A DNA stretch of 29,563 bases from Penium margaritaceum (taxonomy: Eukaryota; Streptophyta; Zygnematophyceae; Desmidiales; Peniaceae), in NCBI GenBank assembly GCA_023375785.1, contig SZWC01004994.1, positions 90,200 through 119,762 of the forward strand, given 5' to 3'. Shown here piece by piece: positions 16,144 through 26,709 of this stretch. Both the position numbers and the translations under genes were made by a program. The stretch's first letter is position 1; each line of letters begins with the position of its first letter. The notes below the pieces were generated by a model that saw only the letters and a program-made list of their open reading frames with translations, had not been told where the DNA came from and ran no database searches.

Positions 16144-18979
16144 AACCAAGGTCATCCCCTCGGCAGCAGACGCAGCAGACCCGCCAGCACGCGTCGTCAA
16201 CCTCGCTAAAGGCGGGGGAGCAGACCTGCAGCTGTGGCATCGGCAGCTGGGGCACTCGTCGTCCACAGTCGTGCAAGAGATGGCGAAGCGCGACATGGTT
16301 CGCGGCCTCAACATCACTGGTGCAGCTGACGCAGCAGCAGATTCCGCAGAGCACAAGTGTGAGCCTTGCATCGTGGGCAAGGCGAAGTGCAAGCCGTTTG
16401 AAGACGGACAACGGCGGGCCGAGAACCTGCTTGAGGTCGTGCACAGTGATGTGTGCGGACGGATCAAGACGCCGTCCATTGGGGGCGCGCAGTACTTCGT
16501 CACCTTCATCGACGATTGCAGCAGAAAACTCTACGTCTACTTCATGAAGCGGAAGAGCGAGGTACTGGACCGGTTGAAGAAGTACGTCGCAGCGGTGGAG
16601 AGGCAGACTGGCCGCAAGGTCAGAGCGGTACGCAGCGACAATGGCGGCAAATACGTGGGCTGCGCTGGGTGGCTGAAGGAGCAGGGGATTGAGTGGCAGC
16701 CGACCACTCCATACACGCCTCAGTCGAATGGCGTGGCGGAGCGTGCGAACCAGACGCTACTCACCATGGCGCGGACGATGCTCGTGGACGCTAAACGTCC
16801 ACGGAGCCTGTGGGCCGAGGCGTGCTACATCACCAACCTCACCCCTACAGCAGTGCTGAAAGGGAAGGGCGGCTGGAAGACGCCGCAAGAGGCTTGGAGC
16901 GGGCGCAAACCAAGCGTGGCACACCTGAAGGCGTTCGGGTGCAAGGCGCACGCGTTGGTGCAGGCCGCGCAAAGAAAAGACTCCAAACTGGACCGGCGTG
17001 CAAAGGCGTACGCGTTCGTCGGGTACGAGAGTGCGCTCAAGGCGTATCGGCTCTTTGATCCACGGACGCAGGACGTCATCACCAGCCGCGACGTCACGTT
17101 TGATGAGCAGCAGAGCTACTGCAGCAGCAGCAACAACATCGACGCAGCGCACTCTCCAAAGCAAGGGCAGTGGTTCCAACTCCTTGAGCGTGAGGAGGAG
17201 CCGGCGGCTGCAGAGGTCGATGACGGGTCTTCGGAGGATGACGGTGCTGGAGCGCAGCAGGGCAATGCAGCAGGTGCAGGTGCCGCTGGAGCGCAGGACG
17301 CAGCAGCCGACGCGGGGGAGTCCGCGGCCGAGGACAACGTTGCAGCAGGGCAGCAGCAGGACCAGCAGCCAGCGTCGCCAAGGTCGCCGCGTCGCAGCCG
17401 GAGGCAGCGGAATGCGGCAAAGCGGTATGACGCGAGCACGGGCCGNCCTGACGGGCAGCAGTGGGGCGAAGCAATAAAATCTGAACTTGCGTCCCTTGCT
17501 GAGAACGGCACTTGGGAGTTGGTGGATCGGCTTGAGGGGGCGAAGGTGATCAGCTCCAAGTGGGTGTTCAAGGTGAAGCTCACCAAGGACAGCAAGGTGG
17601 AGAAGTATAAGGCGCGGCTAGTGGCGAAGGGGTACGCACAGTGGAAAGGCGAACACTACGATGAGACGTTCGCGCCCGTCGCCAAGTTCACAAGCATCCG
17701 GACGATCCTCGCGGTGGCAGCCGCAAAGGACATGGAGATCCACCAAATGGATGTCAAGACGGCATTCCTGAACGGCATCATTGAAAAGGAGATCTACCTT
17801 GAGGTGCCGGAGGGGGTGGATGCGCCGGAGGGCAAGGTGTGCAAGCTGCGGAAGGCCTTGTACGGGCTAAAACAGGCGCCCAGGTGCTGGTACCAGCATA
17901 TGGACGGCTACATGGCGGAGCTCGGCTTCAAGCGCTGTGAGTCAGACCACAGCGTGTACTTGCGGTGCAACAAGGGACTCCATCAGATTGTCGCACTCTA
18001 CGTGGACGACCTGATCCTCTGTTCATCAGATCTGGCGGCTTTGCAGCAGCTCAAGGAGCAGCTGAGCAGCAGATTTAAGATGACGGATATGGGGGAGCTG
18101 GAGTACTACCTCGGGGTGAGCATCACGCAGAACCGAAGGGCGTGCACGCTTGAGCTGGGGCAGGCCAAGTACGTGGCCGAGGTCTTGAAGCGGTACGGCA
18201 TGGAGGACTGCAAACCAGTGGGCAGTCCGTTCTCCACAAGCTGTGAGCTGAGTGCGGCGATGGCGCCGCAGACTGAAGAGGAGAAGGAGGACATGGCAGA
18301 GGTGTCCTACCAATCTGTGGTGGGCAACCTAATGTATGCCATGGTGGCGACTCGGCCGGACTTGGCCTACGCGGTGGGCCACTACACTGAGCAGGCGGCG
18401 AAGCGCATCCTCTGGTACTTGCAGGCAACACGGCACGCGCGCCTGAAGTACGACGGAAAGGGGAGGTCGGACCCCTTGCGGCTGGTCTGCTACACTGACG
18501 CGGACTACGCCGGCGATGTGGACAAGAGGAATTCCACTTCTGGCTATGTGTTCTTCCTCGCAGGTGCAGCGGTCTCGTGGTGTAGCAGGAAGCAGGACTG
18601 CGTTGCCACCTCCACAGTGGAGGCGGAGTACGTCGCACTGGCCGAGGCGGTCAAGGAAGCGGTGTGGCTCCGCAGGTTGCTGGGGGAGCTGGACGTGCCG
18701 CAACAGGAGCCTACGGTGGTTCAAGAGGACAACACCGGCTCCATCTCGCTGACCAACAACCCGACGCAGCACAGGAGGACAAAGCACATTGACGTGCGCT
18801 ACCACTACACGTGCGACATGGTGGAGAAGGGACAGGTTGTGCTGCAGCATTGCAGCACAAAGCACATGCTCGCAGATTGCTTGACCAAGGCGCAGCCCCA
18901 GGATCGGCATGTCATCAGCCTTGCAGGGCTTGGGTTGACAAGCTGTGAAGGGCTTCAAGGCGCTGGAGCGGACGAGTAA
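16118..18979 (+). CDS. Copia-2 integrase, reverse transcriptase and RNase H
   Basis: This frame makes the enzymes that copy element RNA to DNA and insert it into the chromosome. In order: pre-integrase zinc region LWHRQLGHSS ... CEPCIVGKAKCKPF (about 16230-16395); integrase with catalytic Asp in VHSDVCG (16448), Asp in RSDNGGKY (16637) and Glu in NGVAERANQ (16739), i.e. D-x62-D-x33-E; a variable Ala/Gln/acidic linker (about 17100-17440); reverse transcriptase from about 17505, with QMDVKTAFLNG and the catalytic YVDD at 17999-18010; and RNase H with CYTDADYAGD (Asp at 18497), STSGYVFFLAGA and STVEAEYVAL, ending in LADCLTKAQP. It is open throughout. Between RPDLAYAVG and AAKRILWYL it seems about a dozen residues shorter than usual. 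An ATG at 16043 is out of context; coding really enters from the gag frame. Confidence 0.93.
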   Translation, partial: LEGGLYIVETKVIPSAADAADPPARVVNLAKGGGADLQLWHRQLGHSSSTVVQEMAKRDMVRGLNITGAADAAADSAEHKCEPCIVGKAKCKPFEDGQRRAENLLEVVHSDVCGRIKTPSIGGAQYFVTFIDDCSRKLYVYFMKRKSEVLDRLKKYVAAVERQTGRKVRAVRSDNGGKYVGCAGWLKEQGIEWQPTTPYTPQSNGVAERANQTLLTMARTMLVDAKRPRSLWAEACYITNLTPTAVLKGKGGWKTPQEAWSGRKPSVAHLKAFGCKAHALVQAAQRKDSKLDRRAKAYAFVGYESALKAYRLFDPRTQDVITSRDVTFDEQQSYCSSSNNIDAAHSPKQGQWFQLLEREEEPAAAEVDDGSSEDDGAGAQQGNAAGAGAAGAQDAAADAGESAAEDNVAAGQQQDQQPASPRSPRRSRRQRNAAKRYDASTGXPDGQQWGEAIKSELASLAENGTWELVDRLEGAKVISSKWVFKVKLTKDSKVEKYKARLVAKGYAQWKGEHYDETFAPVAKFTSIRTILAVAAAKDMEIHQMDVKTAFLNGIIEKEIYLEVPEGVDAPEGKVCKLRKALYGLKQAPRCWYQHMDGYMAELGFKRCESDHSVYLRCNKGLHQIVALYVDDLILCSSDLAALQQLKEQLSSRFKMTDMGELEYYLGVSITQNRRACTLELGQAKYVAEVLKRYGMEDCKPVGSPFSTSCELSAAMAPQTEEEKEDMAEVSYQSVVGNLMYAMVATRPDLAYAVGHYTEQAAKRILWYLQATRHARLKYDGKGRSDPLRLVCYTDADYAGDVDKRNSTSGYVFFLAGAAVSWCSRKQDCVATSTVEAEYVALAEAVKEAVWLRRLLGELDVPQQEPTVVQEDNTGSISLTNNPTQHRRTKHIDVRYHYTCDMVEKGQVVLQHCSTKHMLADCLTKAQPQDRHVISLAGLGLTSCEGLQGAGADE

Positions 18980-19013
18980 AGAGTGAGCATGGGGCATCCG
19001 GCATGGAAGGTGC

Positions 19014-19024
19014 ACGGGGGAGAT
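19014..19024 (+). other. Copia-2 polypurine tract
   Basis: ACGGGGGAGAT abuts the 3' LTR. A G/A-rich tract here primes plus-strand DNA synthesis in LTR elements. It follows the pol stop by about 35 bp. Confidence 0.8.
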
Positions 19025-19738
19025 TGTTAAAAAGTGCCCCTGCCATGGTTGCCGTTTGCCGTTTTCCTAGTCCGACCACTAGAGAGTGGTTGGATGTCCA
19101 ATCTGATTGCAGATTTAAACTCCTTGGATTTTTCCTTGCGATTTCGAGCTTTCAGTTGCTCAATTTGGTTGAGAATTCAGAGAGTTAGCCCCATCCAAAG
19201 TTTGGGTGGTGAGGCGGGTGGAATCTTGTACCCGTCCGGGGTGACGGGATACTCCACCGCCGGTGGTCCGTGTTCAGCTCCAACTGGCTCCATAGACCCC
19301 AAGGTCCTAGAGGAAGCAACCAGGGAGGTCCCCTGGACCAGGTCGAGCCGCCCTTTGACTTGTCAATGAAAGAAAGGCGCTTCTAGCCGTTGTCGGCTCG
19401 TGTCGGAGACGACTCACGTCGGCGGCAGCCAAAGGCGGCTCCACCAAGGGTTGCTTGGATGGGCGTAGCAGGGGCTATACTGCTCCGTTTTGGGCGCGCT
19501 TGGATGCGTTGGAAAGCTTAGATCACAGGCTATAAGAATCTGATGTAATCTCACCAAAAGAACTAACCATTAATGATTCGCAACCCTTCTCAGTTTCCGC
19601 AATCTGTATTCTGCCAGAATTCTGCTCACTTGGTGTTGTGGCGACCCAAAGCACACACCTCCCTTGGAAGTCTCTTTGCACTAAGAAGCCGTGCACACTC
19701 AGGAAAGTTCAGGGCACGCCAGGACAGCATTCTTGACA
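19025..19738 (+). repeat. Copia-2 3' LTR
   Basis: This 714-bp direct copy of 14129-14842 shows 14 substitutions by eye, mostly transitions, and no indels. It ends CTTGACA and is followed by the TGGTT duplication. Confidence 0.95.
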
Positions 19739-19743
19739 TGGTT
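19739..19743. repeat. Right target-site duplication of Copia-2 (TGGTT)
   Basis: It is identical to 14124-14128. The empty site would have read ...AAAGC-TGGTT-GCTCTCGG. Confidence 0.95.
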
Positions 19744-20900
19744 GCTCTCGGTTCTGTGAGGGACGGGTGCGCTACTTAGTCGCTGGGAGATAGGCGGCTC
19801 TCAAGAGCAGTGAGGGACAGTGACACTCAAAAACTGTTCGGGGGGATTGAGGCGAGGGAGTTAGTATGTGGGAGGGGGTCATGTCAAGTGAAATTCCAGG
19901 TGTTTGATAGAAAGGAAAGGGGAAATGAGTGGTGGTGGGCAAACCCTATCCGCTGCTTGCAACCACGGCAGCATTACAAACCCACCGCATCTCAAGCAAT
20001 GCGGTGGGGAGAAAAATAGCACGGGTAAAGTTTGCTATCACAAATCCAGATAGGACGTAACAATGGATGTCATTCTTGAGTGGCCCACTCGTTCACGGGT
20101 GTGGCCGTTTTGGGACGAGGCACTATAATTGCACTCTCCGGAAGAAAGAAATAATATTTGGTGGAAAAATGGCACTCACAGCACAGCAGCACATGAAATC
20201 CACACAAGACATAGTGCCAAGCACAGAAGGTTCTCCAATAGAAAATTGAACTCACGCAAGTCACCGAACAGCTGTGAACCTCACGTACATGGCCCAGTCC
20301 TGCAGAGTGACATCCAAACTAAAAAAACCATCATATAGACAGAAAAAGGTCTGGTAACCAAAACAGCTGCAAACATTAGCTACTTTAACATGTTTGGAAA
20401 TCAGGGACCTGTTACCTTGATGCCAAGGACACGATGGTTGCAAAAATTATGTGCAGAAATTATTTGCAGAAAATACGTTCTAGCTGATATGTCAATTCAC
20501 TGAAATCAGAAGCCATGAGTGATAATCCAGGAACGACTGATAAAAACAATTGCCAGTTGTGTTTATCATCAGTTATCCTTCATTTCATTTCCATCAGCTC
20601 CACTCTCCATTTCACTTCCTGAATTCACTTTCACTGTTGTGGGAATTGTGCAGTTGCAGGGTCTTGATACCTTGAAGCTTGATAAATTTTATTTATGTCT
20701 GTCACAAGGACAGGAATGCAACAGAAAAAAACTATCCTATGTCCTGATGGGTTTACATGAAAATGTTCAGTAAGCTTGAATGAATTATGTCAAAACTAAT
20801 GCTGGTATAGTATCTTTTTTCTCACAAAAAACTAGATATCCAAAACTTGTATACATGTGAATAAAATTCGAGGAAGTTGAGACACTAAAGGTGTGATGAA
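19744..20900. other. No gene seen
   Basis: The stretch is moderately AT-rich. GTGAGGGACGG-like words with GGCTCTCAA near 19755-19830 recur around 22310-22380 and may mark a diverged dispersed repeat. No open frame shows a domain. Confidence 0.4.
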
Positions 20901-20919
20901 CGCAGATCACAAAGTTTAT

Positions 20920-22140
20920 AAACGTTTTATACATAAAACATAACCCTCAACAACATTTTCTTCCACAAGAATGCTCGAGAGGAGCAGGATGGCATCATTT
21001 GACAATTCCTCTTGGTTGTTCACAGAGAGAAGAAATAAGTAATCTTGAATGTTCTTCAAACTATTACCTTGGTCTTAGATTGATCAATATTCTTGGCTGC
21101 ACCATTTTTGGAAGTTGAATTCTTTTACATCCATAATGTACATCATCAATACCTGATGGGCTCAATGAACTGCCCAAAACGTGTAAAAAATGGATGCTTG
21201 CATACAGTAAAATATATGATTTCTTGTTGATCAGCTGATGTGGTTACAAGTATGTCTTTTGTGGAGTATGTATCTCTGCCGATATCCCTGTTCATGAGTA
21301 ATCCTGCATATTTTGCCAAGTTCCAGTGGATAATGTGGATGTTTTGTACAGTTTACTAGAACCTAGGACGAATTCCGAAAGATTTATCAGATCTGATGGA
21401 TCTCTCTTAAACTGTCTCTTAGATGTTATGTAAACATCACAAAGCTCCACCCCTTCTCCCAACTCATTGCTAATACTTATCAATCTGATCGATCAAGACA
21501 AGCCACCACACCCTTCTCATCTCGGTATTGTGTTCCAAGTGCAAAGACATCAAACATGCTTCAATTTGATTACCAGGATTCTATTAATTTCCTCAATGCC
21601 TGAACACATTTCAATCAATAAATAAATATTGATTTTCATATACTTTCAAGTTTCCCGCAAAGTCGAACAAACAATGCTTCCAACCGGCTTCCGATCAAAT
21701 ACGAAGGCTGAAACAGGAATAAACTTTCATCTTGTTAACAACGTTGAGGTAGCATCATCAAGAACAAATCTTCACCATCCAAGCACAAGGTCGAATAAAA
21801 ACCTTGTTGATTTATTGGCACATATGTCCTTTAACTCCACAATTAGGACTTTTCCACTTCTTCCATGGCCTGCCGTGTGGTTTTCCTCTGCAATATGATA
21901 TTGATTCAACATATATTTTTGGCCAACTTGCATAGATGTTGATAATCCATCCTGACTACTCTTTTGGATTCTAATGGAAATTGAATGAGGTCATGCCAAC
22001 ATTCACGAAGTTCAATCAGGTTTGCGATTTCCTCATGTAACCGTATCTTGGATTCTATTTCTTGACTTGGATCTCCACAGCTTCTTGGCAAGTCTTCTCC
22101 ATTTGACCAGTTGGTAAGATTCATTACATGTGCCCCGCCT
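20920..22140 (-). pseudogene. Coding-like remnants, possibly leucine-rich repeat
   Basis: Several minus-strand pieces read like decayed coding sequence. At 22124-21906, EDLPRSCGDPSQEIESKI and then EEIANLIELRECWHDL have the spacing of plant leucine-rich repeats (LPxSxGxLxxL, IxNLxxLxxL). At 21483-21292, DPSDLINLSEFVLGSSKLY looks similar. At about 21063-20924, NSLKNIQDYLFLLSVNNQEE heads a frame of about 45 codons ending in a stop. They lie in one orientation and order but are separated by stops. A relic of an NBS-LRR or LRR-receptor gene, or exons with unread introns, are both possible. No nucleotide-binding or kinase motif is visible. Confidence 0.3.
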
Positions 22141-25100
22141 CAGACCTGCAAGACAAGCACATTGTTCATCTGAGTGTGCTTCCTTGTGCTTGAACAGGGC
22201 ACGGTAGGCCAGAGGAGTAAGGATGTGACATATGGATGGACAAAGGGAGAACTTAGAGTGCAAGAGCTTGATTCCTTTCAGGGGGAACCTGCGACACGTA
22301 GTCACTGTGTGGGACGGTGGCTCTCAATCTGTGAGGAGTGAGAGTTCTTGAGCTCTGTGAGGGGTGGGAATCTCTCCCAAATTGTGAGGGGGGAAAGGGG
22401 GGACAAGAGGCAAGATTGAGAGTAGTGAAAGTACAAAATTTGGATTTTAAGTAAAGTGAAGCAGCAGTCACAGCGGACCTTTATCGGGCCGCCGGCTGTT
22501 TTGACAACACAAATTTCCACAGTGCATACAGAAAAAGGAGTCACTCTCAATCCTAACCATGTGGAATGTGTAGCTGTGGGTGTGAAACGGAACCCAGTGC
22601 CACATAAACAACGGGATTAGAACGGGGCACTGTTGTCGCACGAACAGTGTCGACTGGAATATTTGTTGCTCTGACGAGCCTCCTGATTCTTACTACCACA
22701 GCCAAATCCGCTCGAGCAAAGCACAGGATTGAGCCAGCTGGATAACTTGTAAACCGATGTGCATCAATTACTTGACATAACATGCATGGCCCAAGAAGGG
22801 CAGAAGAGACTTTACGAGCAAATATCCTACGGAAAGAACTAAAGTTTCTACGTTAAATGATTCGAATTCTGCAAGTAACTTTGTTTATATTCACATTATA
22901 TGATCAAGTTTCCCCTTTCTTCAAAACACAACCCCAAAACTTGAAACTATGTAACAAAGTTTCTTCATGGCCATTCATCAAATCTCCGGGTTCTACAGAT
23001 TTATTAAGTTCTGGAGATCTGCCAAGAATTCAAGAAGGAAGCCTAGAGGATTCCTGAGAAACCACAAACCAGCTCACTATGTAACTCAACCACCGTGTGA
23101 CCCATGAAAAAATACACACAGCAGGAGTTGGCTTGTGTGCTGGAATTTTTTTTGCATCACCTAGGCCAATTTTCACATGTGAAGGAAATTTTGTCAATGA
23201 CTAAATCACCTACCTAGTAAAATTCATCATTTTTGCTGCAGGGTGTGCAGAAAAAATAATGTGAAATGTACAACCTCAGAATGCAATGAGGGGTCTTTGC
23301 AGAGATTAGTTTCACATGACGATGAGGTGAAAACACAGACTACATTGGGTATTGGGAAAAACAAATGCCTTGAATAGGTACATGGCTTAGATTTTACTTC
23401 CTATTGTTTGTCTTCTATACAGATACATTTTGCTTACCGGATAAAAATCTGATCCTTGTCGGTTTACTATGTACACAGAGAAGAATTCTAATTCCCTTCC
23501 AGTCTTGATGGTGCGAAATCACCTCACCCATATTTTGAGAATCATGTTTACCCCCACCCTCCCTTTTTAATTTCTTTTCCATCTAGAAACCATTCTACAC
23601 CAATGTCCCAGATTCCGAGTATGGATTTGAGAGATTCTTTCAGGATAATTGAGCTATGGTTAATCCCCCTAAATTCATACACTCAACAATTTGTGTATCA
23701 AAAAGTTTATTCCTATATGCAAACATTTTTCAGAAATCGTCAACATCACTTCATGTCACTAGACCCATGTGCACATTCCTTGTAAAAAGTGCAAGTAATC
23801 ATGGATTATATGCTCTTTGTAATAGTTTTCCTTTTAATTTCGCGTTCAGTGACATGTTCACTTCCCAATACACTTGTTGATCCACAGTTTTAGGGGTAAG
23901 GTCATTGGTCATGTATGCACATCTTTCATGTCCTGCTGCAGGGAGCAAGCCACTCCACCCAAAGTGTTGTGCTACTACTTCAGCCCCACAGCACATAGAA
24001 TGGAAACATTGCAATTTTTAATAAATCCAATGATTAAGGCCTTGAACGGAAATTCTGGCTGTCCCTAGTCTTCTGGATTTTCTTGTAGGTCTAAGAGGAG
24101 CCCTTTTTTTCTTGTGACCGTGGAAACCACATCTGTAACCTTACATCATGTAGTACACAATCAATGGGAATTGGCATAAGTTGCACCAAATTCAGTGGTA
24201 AAGGCAGCAGTCGCCAACAGTCATAAGATCATGAGAACCAGCAGCAGAAGTATTCATGTTCACTGATGGAAGTTTCCCAAATAGCCTTTTCCTGCAGCAT
24301 CCTGCCCACCCAACTCCACCGTCACCATTGGTTCTTTCTGCAGTTCTAGTATCTATTGGGGGATCTTATCTTAGACACTCTGAGTATTGGAAAAGATGTA
24401 GCAGCTGCAAAAAACACAGCACCAACACCATTAGGACTATTCTCCATGCCACCTCTACCACTTGGGACAATGCAAAAGAAGGCTGTGCAAATTGTTGATT
24501 CATAAATGTGTACTCATTTTGGATGAAAGAATCCCCCTTCCCCCTGTCCCTTCATCTTGGGTGACCTCCCCCCCTCCCCCCTTCCAGTAGAACCTGGAAA
24601 ATCATAAGGAGGATGTAAGCAAATGGTGTGCATATTCCAAAGATTTTACTTCCAACAAGTTCTTGGGAGAACTTTGTTTGATAGGCAAAGAAGGAGCAGA
24701 ATCTCTGACTACGAGAGCCACGTCAGCAAGCATGATGGGGAAACACTGTGCATGAGATACAAGCTCAAATTGAAATGTTCACTTGGTCTCCTTCCCAGTT
24801 TTTATGAGGAACATGCTTGTTGAGGATGACGAAGCCAATTCTCCTGACCCGGTTGCTTTTCTCTTTTGTGGTTTTCCGAAAGGACTTCTCTTCAGCTTTG
24901 TATTTTTATCAACTAACTCTTCACTTCCACATGCTCAGAATGATTTTGGCAATTTCAGAATTTCCATTATGTATTTCCTTACAATGAAAGATACTGGCCA
25001 GGATCAAGAGACGGTAAGAAATCAATGGTGGTGGTGCAATTGATACAGGTGCACTGTAGATTCCAGTATTCCATGTTTTTCTCCCCAAATTTCTTATGCA

Positions 25101-25640
25101 GCCCACAACATTTTCGTCTTATTTTGAACTCATATAAGTAAATAGGGAATTGGATCTCATTAATCTGCCTTGTCCTTTCATGCTTTCCTGGATCCAGAGA
25201 ACTGGTTCTTGAAGCCTTTTCATGTTCTGGGCTGTGTAGCTCATTGTATTGACTTTACAGTTGAAACTATGTTCTTCTTCTGAAGTAATCTCTTCTCCTA
25301 CATCTATTGAAGTACACACATTATTCACTCGACCACCATGTATCTAAAGATAGCTTAAACCGTGATGTGCTTCACATATCACAGCGGTGTGAGTAGAGGA
25401 ACTCCACGTTCAACTCCTCATGTTGGGGGGGTTAAGCAGTGACAGTTTGGAAAGCCTAACTCATCATTTGCCGTCTGTGGCAAGTTTCTAGTAATGAATC
25501 CTCAGTAGACCCTGAACATTGGCTGTAAAGCAAATAAAGGAAAAATACACAGATCCTTAAGAGAGTGATATCATCTTCATCTGCAGGTAGAGAAAAACCA
25601 GACCACAGTGCTCCAAATGTGTCAACCAGAAACATACTTG
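22141..25640. other. Long AT-rich stretch without a recognised gene
   Basis: I see only short open frames on both strands with no motif I can name. The minus-strand frame 25656-25456 (begins MDLKYPSMFLVDTFG) overlaps the end of the candidate exon to its right and could be an extension of it in another frame. Splice-acceptor-like GTTTTTTGCAG near 24442 on the minus strand hints at intron sequence. C-rich tracts occur near 24535-24585. The stretch could be intron or 3' flank of the minus-strand gene to the right, or plain intergenic DNA. Confidence 0.35.
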
Positions 25641-25646
25641 GATACT

Positions 25647-26606
25647 TTAGATCCATCCTGACCGACCCGTAACTTGTCTCTTGACCATAATTAATCCAGG
25701 ACCATTGTTGTTTTGGGTATTCTTCCTGGAATCTATTTTTACAATGAGCTTTTCAGAAGGACCCCACAAAATTCCGTCACTGATGTCTGAATCATGGGTT
25801 CGTTTCGCCACATAATGCATGGCATGGCTGTGGATGTCCCACAACATGGGCAGTGACAATCTTTCCAGTACTAGGAATCCGGTTTCAGGTCTTTTCTGCA
25901 TCTCTCTTCACTTGCATAGAAACAAGTCCTCCTTCCACAGAGCTTCCAGTTGAGACCTCAGAACATGGTCGCACCTGGCCCATGATCGTGAAGAATGTAA
26001 TTCTGACACTGTACTGGCGATGTTTTCAGTGTTCCTCGGGTCCAGACTTTCAGCTGCATGCACTGACGCCGCACCTGTTCCTACCACTCTGCACCTCATG
26101 CTATGTGCACCATCAGGAACATTCTCTGTTTGGGCACATTCCTCCCCAGGGCCCTGATGCAACAGAGGATTCTCGTTGGACACGCCACGGTGATGGTCAC
26201 AGTGCACTGCATCGAGAGATGCAGAAGAAGAATGGGAGGTGCATCCTTTCTCCACTGCTCCTGTGCAAGCAAAGGTGGACGTGCACGTAAGAGGTACCGC
26301 TTGCTCTTCTATCTTATCCCGCATCGATTCCTGTATCATTTCATCGAGCCAATCCTCCTCCACTCCAAGTGCGCCAAAGCTGCACCTGGTTTCCCCTTCT
26401 GCAGCTCCACCCTGTGAAGGAAAGCCTTTTGGTGGCAAATGCGAGGCTTCGCCACTCGTGCTTCCACTACCTAGGCCGTGCACACCGTTCATTCTTCCAA
26501 ACTGACTAGCCTGCCAACATGCTTGGGCGAGGGTCGCAACATTGCACTCGGATGCAGGACTTCCCAAGAGCACTGCTTGGCCAAGAAGGATAAGAAAAAC
26601 CTCCAT
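25647..26606 (-). CDS. Candidate exon or ORF with one in-frame TGA, unknown product
   Basis: A minus-strand frame runs from 26606 to 25908 (232 codons), stops at TGA (25908-25910) and continues in the same frame from 25901 to 25647. In total it is about 320 codons with one stop. Composition is balanced rather than low-complexity, with VEEDWLDEMIQESMRDKIEE suggesting a helix. Near the end is GILWGPSEKLIVKIDSRKN. I know no family for it. It follows the WRKY-like exons on the same strand by about 100 bp, so it may be the downstream exon of that gene. Acceptor-like CAG sites at about 26575 and 26645 would allow this. A 12-nt intron removing the TGA is too short to be real; a point mutation or sequencing error is more likely. 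Confidence 0.4.
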
Positions 26607-26709
26607 ATTCTTGTCGTGGGCGTGACAGGGAAGGAAAGGGACAGCTGAAGTGTCTGGATCAGCTGATGAAAGAAGAGGTGCTGTAGCCGTGTGTGAATGA
26701 GATCCATTA

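Larger units (their letters stand above)
14129..19738 (+). mobile_element. Copia-2: complete Ty1/copia LTR retrotransposon
   Basis: This 5610-bp element has all the expected parts: TSD TGGTT, 714-bp 5' LTR, primer site, gag-protease frame, integrase-RT-RNase H frame, purine tract, 714-bp 3' LTR and TSD TGGTT. The LTRs start TGTTAAAAAG and end TTGACA or CTGACA. By eye they differ at 14 of 714 positions (about 2%) with no indels, indicating a recent insertion. It is visibly richer in G+C than its flanks. Only one frame break separates the coding halves, and the single N (17446) does not change the amino acid (CGN is Arg). It is the only element in the window that could still be mobile or recently was. 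Confidence 0.95.

Noticed and set aside
25370..25440. Possible tRNA (CGTTCAACTCC resembles a T-loop).
   Set aside because: No matching acceptor or anticodon stem can be folded around it.
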